Assembly (NCBI RefSeq): GCF_025698545.1 | Contig: NC_068577.1 | Coordinates: 868,001-932,000 of the forward strand | From: Gossypium raimondii | Taxonomy: Eukaryota > Streptophyta > Magnoliopsida > Malvales > Malvaceae | Length of the DNA stretch: 64,000 bases | Reading direction: 5' to 3' | Shown here: piece after piece, positions 49,861 through 61,692 of the stretch | Numbering within the stretch: the first letter of the stretch is position 1 | Layout of the letters: the number at the start of each line of letters is the position of its first letter | Translations under genes and position numbers: made by a program | Notes under the pieces: generated by a model | Seen by the model: only the letters and a program-made list of their open reading frames with translations | Told to the model about the DNA's origin: nothing | The model's database searches: none

Positions 49861-51569
49861 AATTTTGACATATATTTTCACTTGAACCAACTAATCCTAA
49901 AGCTATATATATAAAGAAGACACTCTACATTCTTTTGCCTTTATTACTTTCTATTGATGAATGTTTTTAATATGCAAAATTATTTCATTAAACTAAAAAC
50001 TATCTTTCATATAATATAAAGTAACATTCCATCACCATAGAAATTGTAATGATTTCTTTTAGCTATTAGTTTAATTGTAATGATTAATAAAAAATAGAAC
50101 ATGGATATTAAAATATTGTTCTCGTATCTACGAGGCATTGTTAGAGAGTAATCTATTATCAGCAACGAGTACATGCTATGATTTTAGTTCTATTCACTCA
50201 CTAAATTGCAACATTTACTCCCACACTTCAAATTAGGCCATTCACCCTCTGAGACTTTCCTCGTGAAAGCTTAGCTGAAAATTGATTGACTCAATCCAAT
50301 TTATTTACAAGATTTGCACTCAAGATAAGTACTAATTGACCAAGAAACATGCTCTCCAATTCTTACTATTAACCTAAACAAGCTATTCAATATAAATACA
50401 AAATAGGCTTGTTGAAATACAACTAGTTATAATCACTAATTCCTCCAAAATAGTCACGTAAAAAAAATCTCCAAATAATTAGCTTACTCGCCGCAATCCT
50501 TTTAATATCAAACTCCTTTGAAGATTGAAATTTTTTAAGGGAATTTTCATTAAATTGAAAGCCCGAATCCGATTCTTGTTTGACTTGATTCTTTCACATG
50601 ACGTTTTCACTAATACGATGCTGACAATTCTCAAAAATCAACAATTAACGGTCCAAGCAAACTTGATCAAAATATATCAATCAAATAAGGTAAATTATAA
50701 TGTTGTACCAACTTTTCCTTACAATGCAACTTGCGTTGTAGCCGGCAGATATAAATAACGCTAACACTTTGTTTGTGGTATTACTTAGAGAGTAAATTTG
50801 TTTTTAAAAGAATTTTCAACATCGGTCTCTTGATAAAATCTTTAATATCCTTTTATGTGAAATTTGGATAATCTATTCAATGACATAACCACTCTTTCAT
50901 AAAGACCTAATAGATCATATCCACCTTTGATTTTATAAAAATTATCTCTAACTATTCGAGTTTGATTTGAAAAAGAAAAACTCAAATTTGATTTTCTCTC
51001 AAGCTCGAGTAGATTGAGCTATGGAGAGAGTCGAACTCAAGTATTTTAATTGTTAATTGTGTAGCTAGCAAATGTAATCATGCTTTTTTATTTATAATAT
51101 GTTGATGGGTGTCGAATCCAATAAAAATAAATTTCTACTAAAAAATAAACTTGTAGATAGTTGTGAGCGGATCGAACCACAAAACTGGTGATAATCTTAT
51201 ATATCTTTTATAAAGAAAACAAGTAAAATAAAAAAATTAGAGGGTTTTAAAATTAAAAATTAAAATTAAAACCATGTAAAAGGAGATCCAAAATAAAATA
51301 TAAGAAATTCAATATAATGGGAATCTAGTCAAAGACAAAATCTTAGTTATAATTCATTGGTTTGATCATCGATGTAAAGATAAATTTTTTATTCTATAAT
51401 AAATTGATTATAGTTGTCAACGAATGCCTAACAAACAATCTTTTCTTACATTCTCGATAACCAAGATAAACACTGCCGATTACTTCCCTTTATAGGTAAA
51501 TAGTCCTATAACCAATGCCTAGGATTTAATTTATTAATAGCATTAAGAATAAAATAGACCCATTTCTAG
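49861..51569. other. Spacer with repetitive sequence
   Basis: No recognisable gene. About 51090-51560 ('gatgggtgtcgaatcc', 'gagcggatcgaaccac') resembles a plant dispersed repeat. The rest is AT-rich. No tRNA fold was found despite the 'tcgaa' words. Confidence 0.45.
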
Positions 51570-52015
51570 TCAATAAACACACAAATAGGGTTTATTTGAA
51601 CTAGATCACCTTTGGTGTGGTAAGGAGAAAGCCTTCAGATTCATGGTTTTGGAAAGGAGTATACTCAAAGGACGAGAGATTGTTTGCTAGGTGTAGATTC
51701 GCAAATCTGGAAGGGAAACGTAACTCATATGGGTGCGATCATGAGCAATGGTTGGAGAATCATTAGATTAAATAAAAACTTCAACATTGGATTCCTTATT
51801 TGTGACCTTATGGGAAATAATGGTAAATCGTGGGATGAAAAGTAGATTAGGGAAGTCTTGGGAGATAGCATGGCCTTGTGTAGTAATAGAACGGACATTT
51901 GGGGGTGTCAGAACTCAAAGTGGATAGTGGCTAGGAGATTTCTTGGAGCTTTTCACTATCAATTAGAAATGGAAGAAGAGTTGGCATCTTCCCGAGGTGA
52001 GGTGCAACGATAGCT
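51570..52015 (+). pseudogene. LINE remnant (reverse transcriptase C-terminal region)
   Basis: Plus-strand reading with broken frames gives words typical of the region after the reverse transcriptase of plant LINEs: DSQIWKGNVTHMGAIMSNGWRI, then ICDLMGNNGKSWDEK and VLGDSMALCSNRTDIW. There are stops in every frame. It is a different fragment, on the opposite strand, from the one at 48963-49860. Confidence 0.55.
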
Positions 52016-53314
52016 ATGGATGTCTTTCTTTTTCATTGTACATTAGGGTTTTCTTTCATGTGCATGCATGCTCTTTCGGCTATGGGTCCCTTTCTCATTG
52101 TTATGATATTTACATGTTATCTTAAATCAAACTTTATAAGCTTGGTCGAAGCTTTTTCTCCTTGGTATTATTACCAGAGGGCAATCCCATTTTTCAAGAC
52201 AAATCCAGAGACGAAAGTAATACTTAATTATAAGACCTTCATTATTTCTTTTTATAATTTTTTTCTAAATAAGCAATCAAGGGATGGCACTCATTGATTT
52301 TAGCAAATGGGTTTTATAATATTCTTGAATCATCATTCTTTGAAGAAAAATGAAATAGAAAATGATGGCAAAAGATGATTGATTGATCCATGTTCATGGC
52401 AGCATGAGAATTTAGGACAGGTCGTTTTTCATCATTTCCTTTCTATTTGAGTGTTTTTCAATTCCAAAATAGAGATCAATTAATCATTTCATTTCGTTAT
52501 TAATAAATCCAGTTTCGTTTTTAATATTTTTGGGTATTAGGCGAAATAATAAATTTAAAAAATAATATATTTTTAATAAAATTTTAAAAAAGTCATTCAA
52601 TCAAACAAAAATCATAAAAATGGATTCTACAAGCATTCTAAGATGCAAAATCATTAATGATAACATCAACATCAATATTTTTCAAAAAATCATTCTCGAT
52701 TGATAAAATTATCAGACCATTCAACCGTTCTCGATTGATAAAAAATGGGCCCATTTTGTTTATTTATTTATTTATTTTTTTCCCGCTTGCAATGAAGCGT
52801 GATCAAAAAATTTAAAAGTTGAAGAAAAAATTCTTTTTTGAACCTCTTCCTTGGGCCCTAGGCGACTGTACTCCCAAACTACCCTAGGGACAGGCATGAG
52901 TAAATCATTGTTCTCGAGAATAAGATAAACCTTGAGACTAATGGAGAGGAATTGCAATAGAGCAAGTGTAGATCTTGTTAAATTCATTATCGTTCTATAA
53001 TTGATATATTCTATTTCATCATTTGTTTTGTTTTGTTACGTATGTATAATTTTGAAAACTATTATTATTTTCATGGATGTCCGAAGGATCCATTTTCGTC
53101 CTACCCCACCCCATTCTACTTTTATGTTACTTATTTTTAATATTTTCGATTTTTTAAAGTGATTTAAATATAATTTTTTTAAAAAAATATTTAAACAAAA
53201 TATTTCCCCTTTAACCTATCCAAAAATATTATTTTATAAATTTGTACTCTTTATAAAATATATACATTCTAAATTAATTTGATTCAAAATTGAAAGATAC
53301 AAAGCTACAAGAAG
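52016..53314. other. AT-rich spacer and 3' region of the methyltransferase-like gene
   Basis: Contains a (TTTA)n tract at about 52760-52778 and one short open frame described separately. The stretch just below 53315 is the probable 3' untranslated region of the minus-strand gene. Confidence 0.5.
52772..52987 (-). CDS. Short open frame, coding status uncertain
   Basis: An ATG-initiated frame of 71 codons with a hydrophobic N-terminal stretch (LALLQFLSISLKVYLIL) and a mixed-charge C-terminus ending HASLQAGKK. I recognise no peptide-hormone motif such as CLE, IDA or GOLVEN. It lies 330 bases beyond the end of the methyltransferase-like gene, on the same strand. It could be a small secreted-type peptide or chance. 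Confidence 0.2.
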   Translation of the reverse strand: MNLTRSTLALLQFLSISLKVYLILENNDLLMPVPRVVWEYSRLGPKEEVQKRIFSSTFKFFDHASLQAGKK

Positions 53315-54784
53315 TTACCACCACTGATGAACAAGGACTCCATTTTTTCTGAGAGAAGTAAACAGCTCTAAGCAATGGCGGTAATGCTTTTTATATTTTG
53401 TACTCCTTTGACCAGGGCAACATCTCTGCCACCTATTGTAATGGCATTCAAGAAAAATCTCATCGATCAGGCAGATTGCTCCCGTTTCAAACAACTTTGG
53501 AATCAAGTCGAATTCAGTTCCTTCAACATCCATCTTTATCACCACGAAATCTCTCTTTGTAAAAGTGCTCTTCAACCATTCTGCAAAATCAAACCCTTGA
53601 ATCTCATTCACCTCACTGTTAAATTCACCTCTACTTGATTTCACAGGTTGAATTCTGCCCATCCCTCTGCCTTTATTCTTAGTCTTATTCACTTTTTCTT
53701 GTGCAGGGCCGTCGTTAATCTCAAAAGACAATGTCTCATTCCTGACCCAAGCTGCATATGGTAACAACGTAACCGCCTTCTTCTTCGATGCATATTGTTT
53801 ATGAAAAGCTTTGTCAGCCTCAATAGCATAGACATGAAAGCTTTTACCCTGTTTGGGATATTGTTTCATGAACCAACTTCCAATACTAGAACCGTAATTC
53901 CTAGCCCCAACATCAATATAAACATACCTATTCTTGAAACTTATATCAACCATGGATGAAAAGTACTTTACGTTCTTGATATTCCTTTTCAAGGTAATCC
54001 ATGGCTTCAAGGGCTCTTCCTCAATCAATGGCTCCGCCTTCTGGACTAGTTCTTGCTTATGAGCTTGAAAGGAGCAGTTCTTAGAATCATCACCAGGTAT
54101 CTTTCTATACCCATGATTCGCTTTTTTCAATACAATTTCTCTAATATATGGCATTGATGGATTGAAGCCATCAATGTCAAGCACTTTAATCAATTTGCAA
54201 GAATGGAACAAATCAAGAAAAGAATTCAGACTATATGTATCATTCGCCTTGACGTGGAACACTGCAAACCCTTGAGGTTTTAAGGCCCGAACGATTTCTG
54301 ATGCAAAATCAAAGGGTCGAGCTGACATTTCGATACGGGCACCACCAGAGAATATGAAGTCAAATGTATTATCATCGAATGGTATTCGATCATCCTCCCC
54401 TCTAATAACCAAAGGTTTAGCCGCTTTCCTGAAAATCCCAATGGAGTCCTCCACTCCAATCTTCTTCAAAGCGAAAACTTCATGTCCATTAGGAGCCTCA
54501 ACGCAGAGAGACTTGGAATGAGGCGAGAGATAACCCTTGGAAATCATATCTTGGAAAATTGAAGAATAGAAATGGATAGCCTTATCCCATTCTCTGCTAG
54601 CATAGAGCTGGTTGTGAGGATTAGATTGGGGAGCGACATTGTTTTTGAAGAAGCAAAAGTTGTAGAGATTACAGGACTCACCGATGGTGGTGACAACGTA
54701 GGCAAATCTGATCACCGTCACCAATATACCAAATAAAAGAACATATGCCACAATATTCCTCAAAAGGCTCAACTTTTGTTCCAT
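53315..54784 (-). CDS. Membrane-anchored methyltransferase-like protein (DUF7870 type)
   Basis: A single uninterrupted frame of 489 residues. The start is the ATG at 54784 in a strong GCCATGG context; an upstream in-frame TTG is not used. Residues 5-31 form a membrane span (LRNIVAYVLLFGILVTVIRF) next to the N-terminus, suggesting a type II protein facing the Golgi or ER lumen. The first half has a class I methyltransferase-like pattern (SLCVEAPNGHEVFAL, then RIPFDDNTFDFIFSGG). The second half has an FkbM-like pattern (YVYIDVGARNYGSS, VYAIEADKAF, FVVIKMDVEGTEFDLIPKL). The C-terminus is Cys/Trp-rich (ECHYNRWQRCCPGQRS). The substrate is unknown. It belongs to a plant family described as SAM-dependent methyltransferase-like; activity is inferred from the fold only. 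Confidence 0.85.
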   Translation of the reverse strand: MEQKLSLLRNIVAYVLLFGILVTVIRFAYVVTTIGESCNLYNFCFFKNNVAPQSNPHNQLYASREWDKAIHFYSSIFQDMISKGYLSPHSKSLCVEAPNGHEVFALKKIGVEDSIGIFRKAAKPLVIRGEDDRIPFDDNTFDFIFSGGARIEMSARPFDFASEIVRALKPQGFAVFHVKANDTYSLNSFLDLFHSCKLIKVLDIDGFNPSMPYIREIVLKKANHGYRKIPGDDSKNCSFQAHKQELVQKAEPLIEEEPLKPWITLKRNIKNVKYFSSMVDISFKNRYVYIDVGARNYGSSIGSWFMKQYPKQGKSFHVYAIEADKAFHKQYASKKKAVTLLPYAAWVRNETLSFEINDGPAQEKVNKTKNKGRGMGRIQPVKSSRGEFNSEVNEIQGFDFAEWLKSTFTKRDFVVIKMDVEGTEFDLIPKLFETGAICLIDEIFLECHYNRWQRCCPGQRSTKYKKHYRHCLELFTSLRKNGVLVHQWW

Positions 54785-55429
54785 GGCTAAAGACAGTTTT
54801 TTTTTTTTTTTAAACAACTACAGCGATGGTCATAAATAGTGCATTATGGAACAAAAAAATAACAAAAATTTGCTATTACTTTTTTTTTCCTGTTTCTAAT
54901 TATTTAGTTCCTAAAATTTAATTTAGGAAAAGTAATAAAATGGAAAAATACTATTATTCAATTTTAAATAATATATTTTAGGCATTATTTTATTTTTAAA
55001 ATTTTAATTAATGCATACTCATTAGAATATATTTAAAAGTAAAATAATTTTATAAATTAAAAAATTAAAAGTTTTAGGAACAAAGAGATTTTAATAATCT
55101 CTTACTTTGGATTTTTTTTTAAGAAAAATTGAAAGCAAATCTACAATGGCATGGAAAGTAAGAGATTAGGGTTATTAAGATTAAATACTTTAAATATTCA
55201 GTATTTGTTTTTCTTTCTTAAAGAATTGTAGAGAATATTCACTTTAAAATTTTGGATATTCATTTTTCGAAATTTGTTGAGTGCTTTTCATCAAAAAAAA
55301 ATTCTAAAAATGGAAAGAACAACAAATATTAAATACCCAAATTACTTAATCTTTATAACCCCAATCTCTTACTTTCAATCTTATGTAAATTTGCTTCTAT
55401 TTCTTTGCATTGGTTGCCACCGGAAATAG
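54785..55429. other. Upstream region of the methyltransferase-like gene and spacer
   Basis: A 15-base homopolymer (T on the plus strand, about 54798-54812) lies just upstream of the start codon. Otherwise AT-rich and without coding content. Confidence 0.5.
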
Positions 55430-55870
55430 GATGAGTTAAGCTTAATACAGATGGAGCAATATCACCCAATAGCAATAATGCTTCGGCTGGAGGGGTTCTT
55501 AAGGATTTGGAAGCAAGATGGTTGTGTGGTTTCTCAATGATGGTTGCCAAGGACATGGTTTTCCAAGTTTGAAGCATGTGCTATATTAGAAGGTTTGTGT
55601 ATAGCATGGGATAGGGGTCATCAGCAATTAGAGATTGAACGTGATAATTATTTGCTTGTTGAGTGTTTATAGGTAGGATGCATTGTCAATAGTAGACAGC
55701 TTCAATAGAGATTGAAAGATACAAGTTCATCACACTTCGAGAAGTCAAAATACCGTTGCTGATTGAATGGCCAAATATGAGTCAAATAGTCCATTGAATT
55801 TGATTTTATTTGAAGAACCCCTTTCATTAGTTTAACAGGCTTTGTTGTCGGATAATACTCTCTTTGCATG
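55430..55870 (+). pseudogene. RNase H-like fragment from a LINE
   Basis: With stops ignored, plus-strand words match the plant RVT_3/RNase H-like module: SNASAGGVLKD, then RWLCGFSMMVAKDMVFQV and later KYKFITLREVKI. It is followed by TAA-rich sequence. It lacks the rest of the element. Confidence 0.7.
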
Positions 55871-55963
55871 AATTTGATTGATTTTGATGTACTCGCTTAT
55901 TGATGTTATTTTCTACCAAAAAAACAATTTGATTTTATTTGAAGAACCCCCTTCATCAGTTAG
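55796..55963. repeat. Short direct repeat pair
   Basis: 'tttgattttatttgaagaac' followed by 'cccctttcattagtt' at about 55798-55833 recurs with few changes at 55927-55962, bounding about 95 bases that end in 'ttctaccaaaaaaacaa'. It may mark the 3' end of the LINE fragment or a small duplication. Confidence 0.6.
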
Positions 55964-57391
55964 GGAGAGCAATTTTTAATTTTAATAAAAAAAATTAACT
56001 CATTCAGTTTTTTTGTTTCAGTTTAGTCGGTTGGGGTAGGATAATCGATTTTAACCATTTTAGTCAGTTAATTTAGTTGATTAGTGGTTTTTGAATCTTG
56101 GAATTGAACCGATTGAAAAAATCGATTTATTTTATATTATTTTTAAATTAATTAAAATATATTTATAATTTATAATATATATAATAGATAAATAACTATG
56201 TAAGCCTACTCAATAGCAATCGATCAAACTGATCGAATCAAAGTTGGTTCGATTTGATCGATTTTTTCAACTAAAGTCGATTGATCGATTTTTTCATGTT
56301 GAAGTTGATTAAAAAAAACTCCGATTAGACAGACCGATTAAACTGATTACTCTCTAAGTATGGATGAAACCCGGATACTCCAATCCAAAACTTAAATCAT
56401 CATTGCCAATGTGCCAAGTGCCAAGTGCCAACCAATGGGTCACATTATTAGCCTAAAATCTTGAAATAAATGCAGGACTAAATTTTAAATATAAAAAGAG
56501 AACAGGGACTTTGAGAACATTTTACCCTTTGATTTTTGAGGAAATAAAATTTCCCTTTTTTTTTTTTCCAAACAGAATTTCCTAATTAAAACCCCCCACT
56601 TTCCCTGCTCTTCCAGGTGACCGCCATTCAGGCAAGAATCAGGGTCATGCAAAACATTGATTCAAATTCTCTTTTAATTTCAGCGTTATTTTGAATTTAT
56701 TTTTGAAGTAATTTGAGGAACCCTAGTTTACCCAACTTGAAAGGTAATAACGCGACGGTTTTATTTCAATAATCTGATTCCCTTTTTTGCTAATTTCTGT
56801 AATTTTGTTCAGATATTTTCATGCAAGAAGGTCAAATTTCTTTTCCTACGAAACTTAAATGAAAAGTTCAAGCTTGTGAACAGTTGATTTCCAGTAAGGA
56901 GATTTTGGATTGAATTCGTGGCGAGTGAAACTCGTGGGACGACGCCGTTGTTGTTCTTGGTCAACAAATTTTGTGGTATTTTTCTCAGATTTCTTATCTG
57001 TTTGTTGAATAATTGTGGAAAAAAAAAATCGGATTTCTTCTAGGTTTTGTGAAGATATTTTCGGTGTTTGTTGTGCTTAGGTAAAATGCAATAGGAAATT
57101 TCAAATTGATGAAATTATAGAAGCTAACTATGATTTGAGTTGTAATAGTTGATCAAGTTTCTTAACCATGATTGAACTTATTTAGCTTTGTTTGATGTTA
57201 AAAGAATCTGATTGCCCTTTTACTAAGAGATCCCTATTTATATGGTTAATGGTAAAAGTCAATTATTTAGCTATTTGATGAGTTCTTCAATTAGTACATT
57301 TACGAGTTGCAATAACACGGTAATGGCGTTATGAGCTTATCGTCTTTTTCCTTCCGTACTTAGGTGCCGAATGTTGTAAAGCACAGAAACC
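55964..57391 (+). promoter_or_regulatory. Promoter and 5' leader of CDKE with a leader intron
   Basis: 56220-56345 has repeated 'ttgatcgattttttca' type words. A probable leader intron spans 56744-57363 (ACTTGAAAG|GTAATAAC to CCGTACTTAG|GTGCCG), a common arrangement for plant housekeeping genes. Between the acceptor and the main start lies a minimal upstream reading frame ATG TTG TAA at 57371-57379. The promoter start was not determined. Confidence 0.5.
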
Positions 57392-58831
57392 ATGGGAGAT
57401 GGCAATAACACCTCAGGCAGAGGCATTGGAGCCAATAATACTTCATCCAGCAACAGTGAGAAGCCGGAGTGGTTGCAACAATACAATCTGCTCGGCAAAA
57501 TTGGTGAAGGTACTTATGGTCTCGTGTTTCTTGCAAGAATCAAGTCAGCGACAAATCGTGGAAAATGCATTGCTATAAAGAAGTTCAAACAGTCTAAGGA
57601 TGGGGATGGTGTCTCCCCTACTGCTATCCGAGAAATCATGTTGCTTCGGGAGATTTCTCATGAGAATGTTGTGAAGCTTGTTAATGTGCACATTAATCAT
57701 GCGGATATGTCGTTGTACTTGGCTTTCGATTATGCTGAATATGACCTCTATGAAATCATTAAGCACCATAGGGACAAAGTTAATCATACCATGAACCAAT
57801 ACACTGTTAAGTCATTGCTTTGGCAGCTGCTTAATGGATTGAACTATCTTCATAGCAACTGGATCATACATCGAGATCTAAAGCCGTCAAATATATTGGT
57901 TATGGGTGATGGTGATGAACATGGGGTTGTCAAAATTGCTGATTTTGGACTTGCTAGGATTTATCAAGCTCCATTAAAGCCATTATTTGAAAATGGTGTG
58001 GTTGTAACTATTTGGTACCGTGCACCTGAATTGCTTCTTGGTGCCAAGCACTATACCAGTGCAGTTGATATGTGGGCTGTTGGGTGTATTTTTGCCGAGC
58101 TTTTGACTTTGAAGCCACTTTTTCAAGGTGCGGAAGCTAAATCTACACCAAATCCTTTTCAACTCGACCAGCTGGACAAGATATTTAAGATCTTAGGCCA
58201 TCCCACCTTGGAAAAGTGGCCTACACTTGCAAGTCTTCCACATTGGCAATCGGATGTACAACACATTCAAACACACAAGTACGAAAATGCTGGACTTCAT
58301 AGTGTTGTTCATCTTTCTCCGAAGAGTCCTGCATTTGACTTGTTATCTAAGATGCTTGAATATGATCCTCGTAAGCGTATAACAGCTGCACAGGCCTTAG
58401 AGCATGAGTACTTCAAAATGGAGCCCTTACCAGGTCGCAATGCACTGGTACCGAGCCAACCAGGAGAGAAAATAATCAATTATCCTACTCGTCCGGTGGA
58501 CCAGAACACTGATTTCGAAGGGACAGCTAGCATTCAGCAACCCCCGCAATCCGTGTCATCTGGGAATGTAGCTGGAGGCATGGGTGCTCACCTAGGGAGA
58601 AATGGATCCGTTAATCGGCCCATGCCACCTCCTATGCAAAGAATGCCACAAGGCATTATGGCTTATAATTTCCCATCTCAGGCTGGAGTGAGTGGTGGAA
58701 TAAACCCAGGAGGCATGCCAATGCAACGAAACCTCGCAACCCAAGCTCATCAACAACAACAGTTGAGAAGGAAAGATCCGGGAATGGGCATGACCGGATA
58801 CCCACCGCAGCAAAAATCGAGACGCATGTAA
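57392..58831 (+). CDS. CDKE-1: Cyclin-dependent kinase E (CDK8-type kinase of the Mediator complex)
   Basis: One uninterrupted frame of 479 residues that starts in a CCATGGG context. It has all kinase signatures: GEGTYG (38-43), AIKK with Lys63, the cyclin-binding helix SPTAIRE (75-81), HRDLKPSN (160-167) and DFG (184-186). The activation loop reads [23 protein letters not shown] without the usual activating Thr, as in CDK8 kinases. The Gln/Pro/Gly/Met-rich tail (after residue 370) ends QQKSRRM and is typical of plant CDKE (Arabidopsis HEN3/CDKE;1). CDKE with cyclin C, MED12 and MED13 forms the kinase module that modulates RNA polymerase II transcription in the nucleus and affects floral and stress programmes. 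The coding sequence has no introns. It appears intact. Confidence 0.97.
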   Translation: MGDGNNTSGRGIGANNTSSSNSEKPEWLQQYNLLGKIGEGTYGLVFLARIKSATNRGKCIAIKKFKQSKDGDGVSPTAIREIMLLREISHENVVKLVNVHINHADMSLYLAFDYAEYDLYEIIKHHRDKVNHTMNQYTVKSLLWQLLNGLNYLHSNWIIHRDLKPSNILVMGDGDEHGVVKIADFGLARIYQAPLKPLFENGVVVTIWYRAPELLLGAKHYTSAVDMWAVGCIFAELLTLKPLFQGAEAKSTPNPFQLDQLDKIFKILGHPTLEKWPTLASLPHWQSDVQHIQTHKYENAGLHSVVHLSPKSPAFDLLSKMLEYDPRKRITAAQALEHEYFKMEPLPGRNALVPSQPGEKIINYPTRPVDQNTDFEGTASIQQPPQSVSSGNVAGGMGAHLGRNGSVNRPMPPPMQRMPQGIMAYNFPSQAGVSGGINPGGMPMQRNLATQAHQQQQLRRKDPGMGMTGYPPQQKSRRM

Positions 58832-61692
58832 GAAAATTTTTAACTTCTGATATGTTAATTATCTGGAATGTAATTGAGTTCGGCGTTGTATTCTTTGGAT
58901 TTCAGTATATTATTAAACTTGGGAGATCTATAATCTATTAATGTGAGCTCTCTGCATATTCAATCTTCCCCTAGGTTCGAAATGTCTTGCTGGTTTTACT
59001 TGATGAACATTTTCCATGCTGCAGCTATTTATGAATTTAGTTAAAAATAACTATCTGTAATAATGTCTAGAATGAATGATATGCCTATATTTTTATTTAG
59101 TTATTTATTTTTAAATATTACTAAGGATGAAACGGTGTTTTCCTCCTGCTTGTAATTTTTTCTTTTTAACAATTTTATTATAGATTTTGATAATATATGA
59201 ATTTTTTGATATAATATCTAAAATTATCCATAGCTCCCTCTCTAATCTATACCAATCGAGGTAAGACTAAATTGGCGCTTGTAAATTTTTTTTGAACTAT
59301 ATTGATTCTGGAATGTGGAATAAACGAAGGTTTAATTTAGATGGTTGATGAGATTGGTTTTGATAAAAGTTGAAAACAATGGTCGTGGTAAAATTAGTAA
59401 TTGTAGTGATAAAATCAGATATTATAGGGTAACAGTATCATGAAGGCTACTTTTAGAAGTCAACATTTATTTTATCATCTTTATTAAAAAAGGGTAAATT
59501 AGTCTTCGTACATTAGATCAAAAAGTAAATTAATTCTTTTGTTAACCATATCGCTTTTAATAGTACAAATGGATGAAATTTTTAATAAAACGGATCAATT
59601 TGCTCTTTATAGGAATAAATTTACTCATTTTAGTAGAGAGAGTAAAATGCAATTGGACTTTTAATAGAAGGCCTCTATAATACTTTTACTACTTTTACCA
59701 AAATTATAGCATTGAATTCAATCGAATATCGGTAAGATAAGCGTAATCAAAAGTTACGATAATGTTCATTAATTACTATGCTAAATAGTATTTAGTAATT
59801 AAAATAATAAATTTATTTTAAGTAGCATATTATGAATTAAAATAATAATTATGAATTATTAAAATTATGTTAAAAATAATAAAATTATATTTGTATTAAT
59901 GATATTCAATTTTTATTTATTTTAATTTATGAAATATATTAAAAGATAATATAATATAAATTAATAAAAATGTGGAGGGATAAAGGGAAACTCACCTCAC
60001 TTCTAGTGATCCAAATTGAGTGTTCTAAAAATATCATGGAATTTAAAGTACGGTTGTTTTAATCGGACTGAATTATTAAGATTTTAATGACGGATTTTAG
60101 TTTGAAAAGAAATATTAAAACAGTTAAATTGATCTTTTTATAAAATTTTTAAATATTTATTTAATTAAAATAGACGAACCGATTACTTAACCGATTCGAC
60201 CGGAAAACTTGGTGCGAAAGTAAAACGGAGAGTTGGAAAGGATGAAATAGCCCATGGGGTCATGTTTATCATTATCATAATAAAGGCAAAAAAAGAGGTA
60301 AGGGGCCAATGTGCTGAATTTCAATGAAGAAAGTAACACCATGTGAGCTGAGGACCTGTCTGTAAATTCCTTTTAAAATAAGAAAAGCAAACATTTGAAG
60401 ACATGGGGCTGTTATGATAGCGACAGATGGGGGATTAGAAACCAACACTCAGTCGCTTGTGCTCTTTTAAAGATCATGACTCACTCTTCATCAAAGTGCC
60501 TGCATTTGCCACATCATTGTAAATGATTTCAATGTGGTTCAAGCATACACCATTGACCAACTTAGATTTATCTTCAATATATATATGTTTGATTGTTGTC
60601 CTTGTGGTTTTTATTCATCCATATGTCATTGTTATGATACAAAGGATTTGAAGCCAGGTCTGTTTTTTGCTTCTTTAATCTTCATATTTTTCTTTTTCTT
60701 TTTTCTCTGGTTTTTCAGGTTCTTTAAACATATGATTTTTTATGCAGTTTATAGCTTGTACTGGTAACTTTCGAGCTGCTTTCCTGTTTTTATGAACTTA
60801 CCATGTTTCACAAAATAGCTAGCTGGTATTGTTGATGTAAACGGGTTCGGGGTGAAATCATGTCAAAGCGCAGAGTTTGCGCATGGTCAGACTCGACTCA
60901 ATGATATATGCCATACAAAGTGTTTTAAGAGTTTGTGCATGGTTAGACTCAGAATTAATCACCTATAATGTATATAGGGCTCTCGGTTGAGTCGAGATAA
61001 TATAAATTACTCTGGGTTGGATTTGGATGTGAGGATGGTTATAGGTTACTTGCAAGATGTTGTAGATTTCATTCATAGGCAAGATGTTTATTTTTCATTG
61101 ATGGTTATAGGTTACTTGCAAGATGTTGTAGATTTCATTCATAGGCAAGATGTTTATTTTTCATTGGATTATTATTATTTATACAATATTAGGGTAGGGG
61201 ATGGGTAACATAATTTGAATCCGTGTGAAATAGTTGTCTAGGAGTTTTAGCCATTTCTTCTTTACAATATGTTGTAGATATTATTTATAAATATCGAGCA
61301 GGTTTAAAAAATTACTAGTATAATGGTAAATTTGCATTTTAGTCCTAAAAATCTAGTTTTTTAAAGTAATTTTCTAGTTTTGCCCTTGATAAATATGTAA
61401 ACTTTTTGTGTATATTAATTGATGTGTACACAAGTCAGGTCTTGGTCGAGGTTTTGTCTTTCAACAGATTCACAAAATATGGAACTATGGTTGTTCATGG
61501 TTAGACTCGGCTCAATCACTTATGGCACGTAAGGCTCTTGGTAGAGTCGAGACACTACCAACAATTCTGGGTTGGATTTGGATGTGTAGATTTCATTCAT
61601 AGATATATCTAACTTTTCCCAGTTTCTTCAAATTTCCTATATTGTTAAAATCTTGTTTCTTTTTAATTAGAATGCTTCAATGAATTCTGTCA
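58832..61692. other. Spacer between CDKE and the IQD gene
   Basis: The first 150 bases or so are the CDKE 3' region. 59200-60230 is AT-rich with repeat-like words. 60300-61692 is the upstream region of the IQD gene, which contains a 66-bp tandem duplication and a pair of diverged repeats (60880-61034 and 61480-61600). No further gene was recognised. Confidence 0.5.
61034..61166. repeat. Perfect 66-bp tandem duplication upstream of the IQD gene
   Basis: The block that starts 'gatggttataggttacttgc' at 61034 is repeated without a mismatch at 61100. Period 66, two copies, with a 67-base shared stretch. A third, diverged piece ('gtagatttcattcatag') occurs at about 61587-61603, along with similar flanking words (TTCTGGGTTGGATTTGGATGTG). 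Confidence 0.85.
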
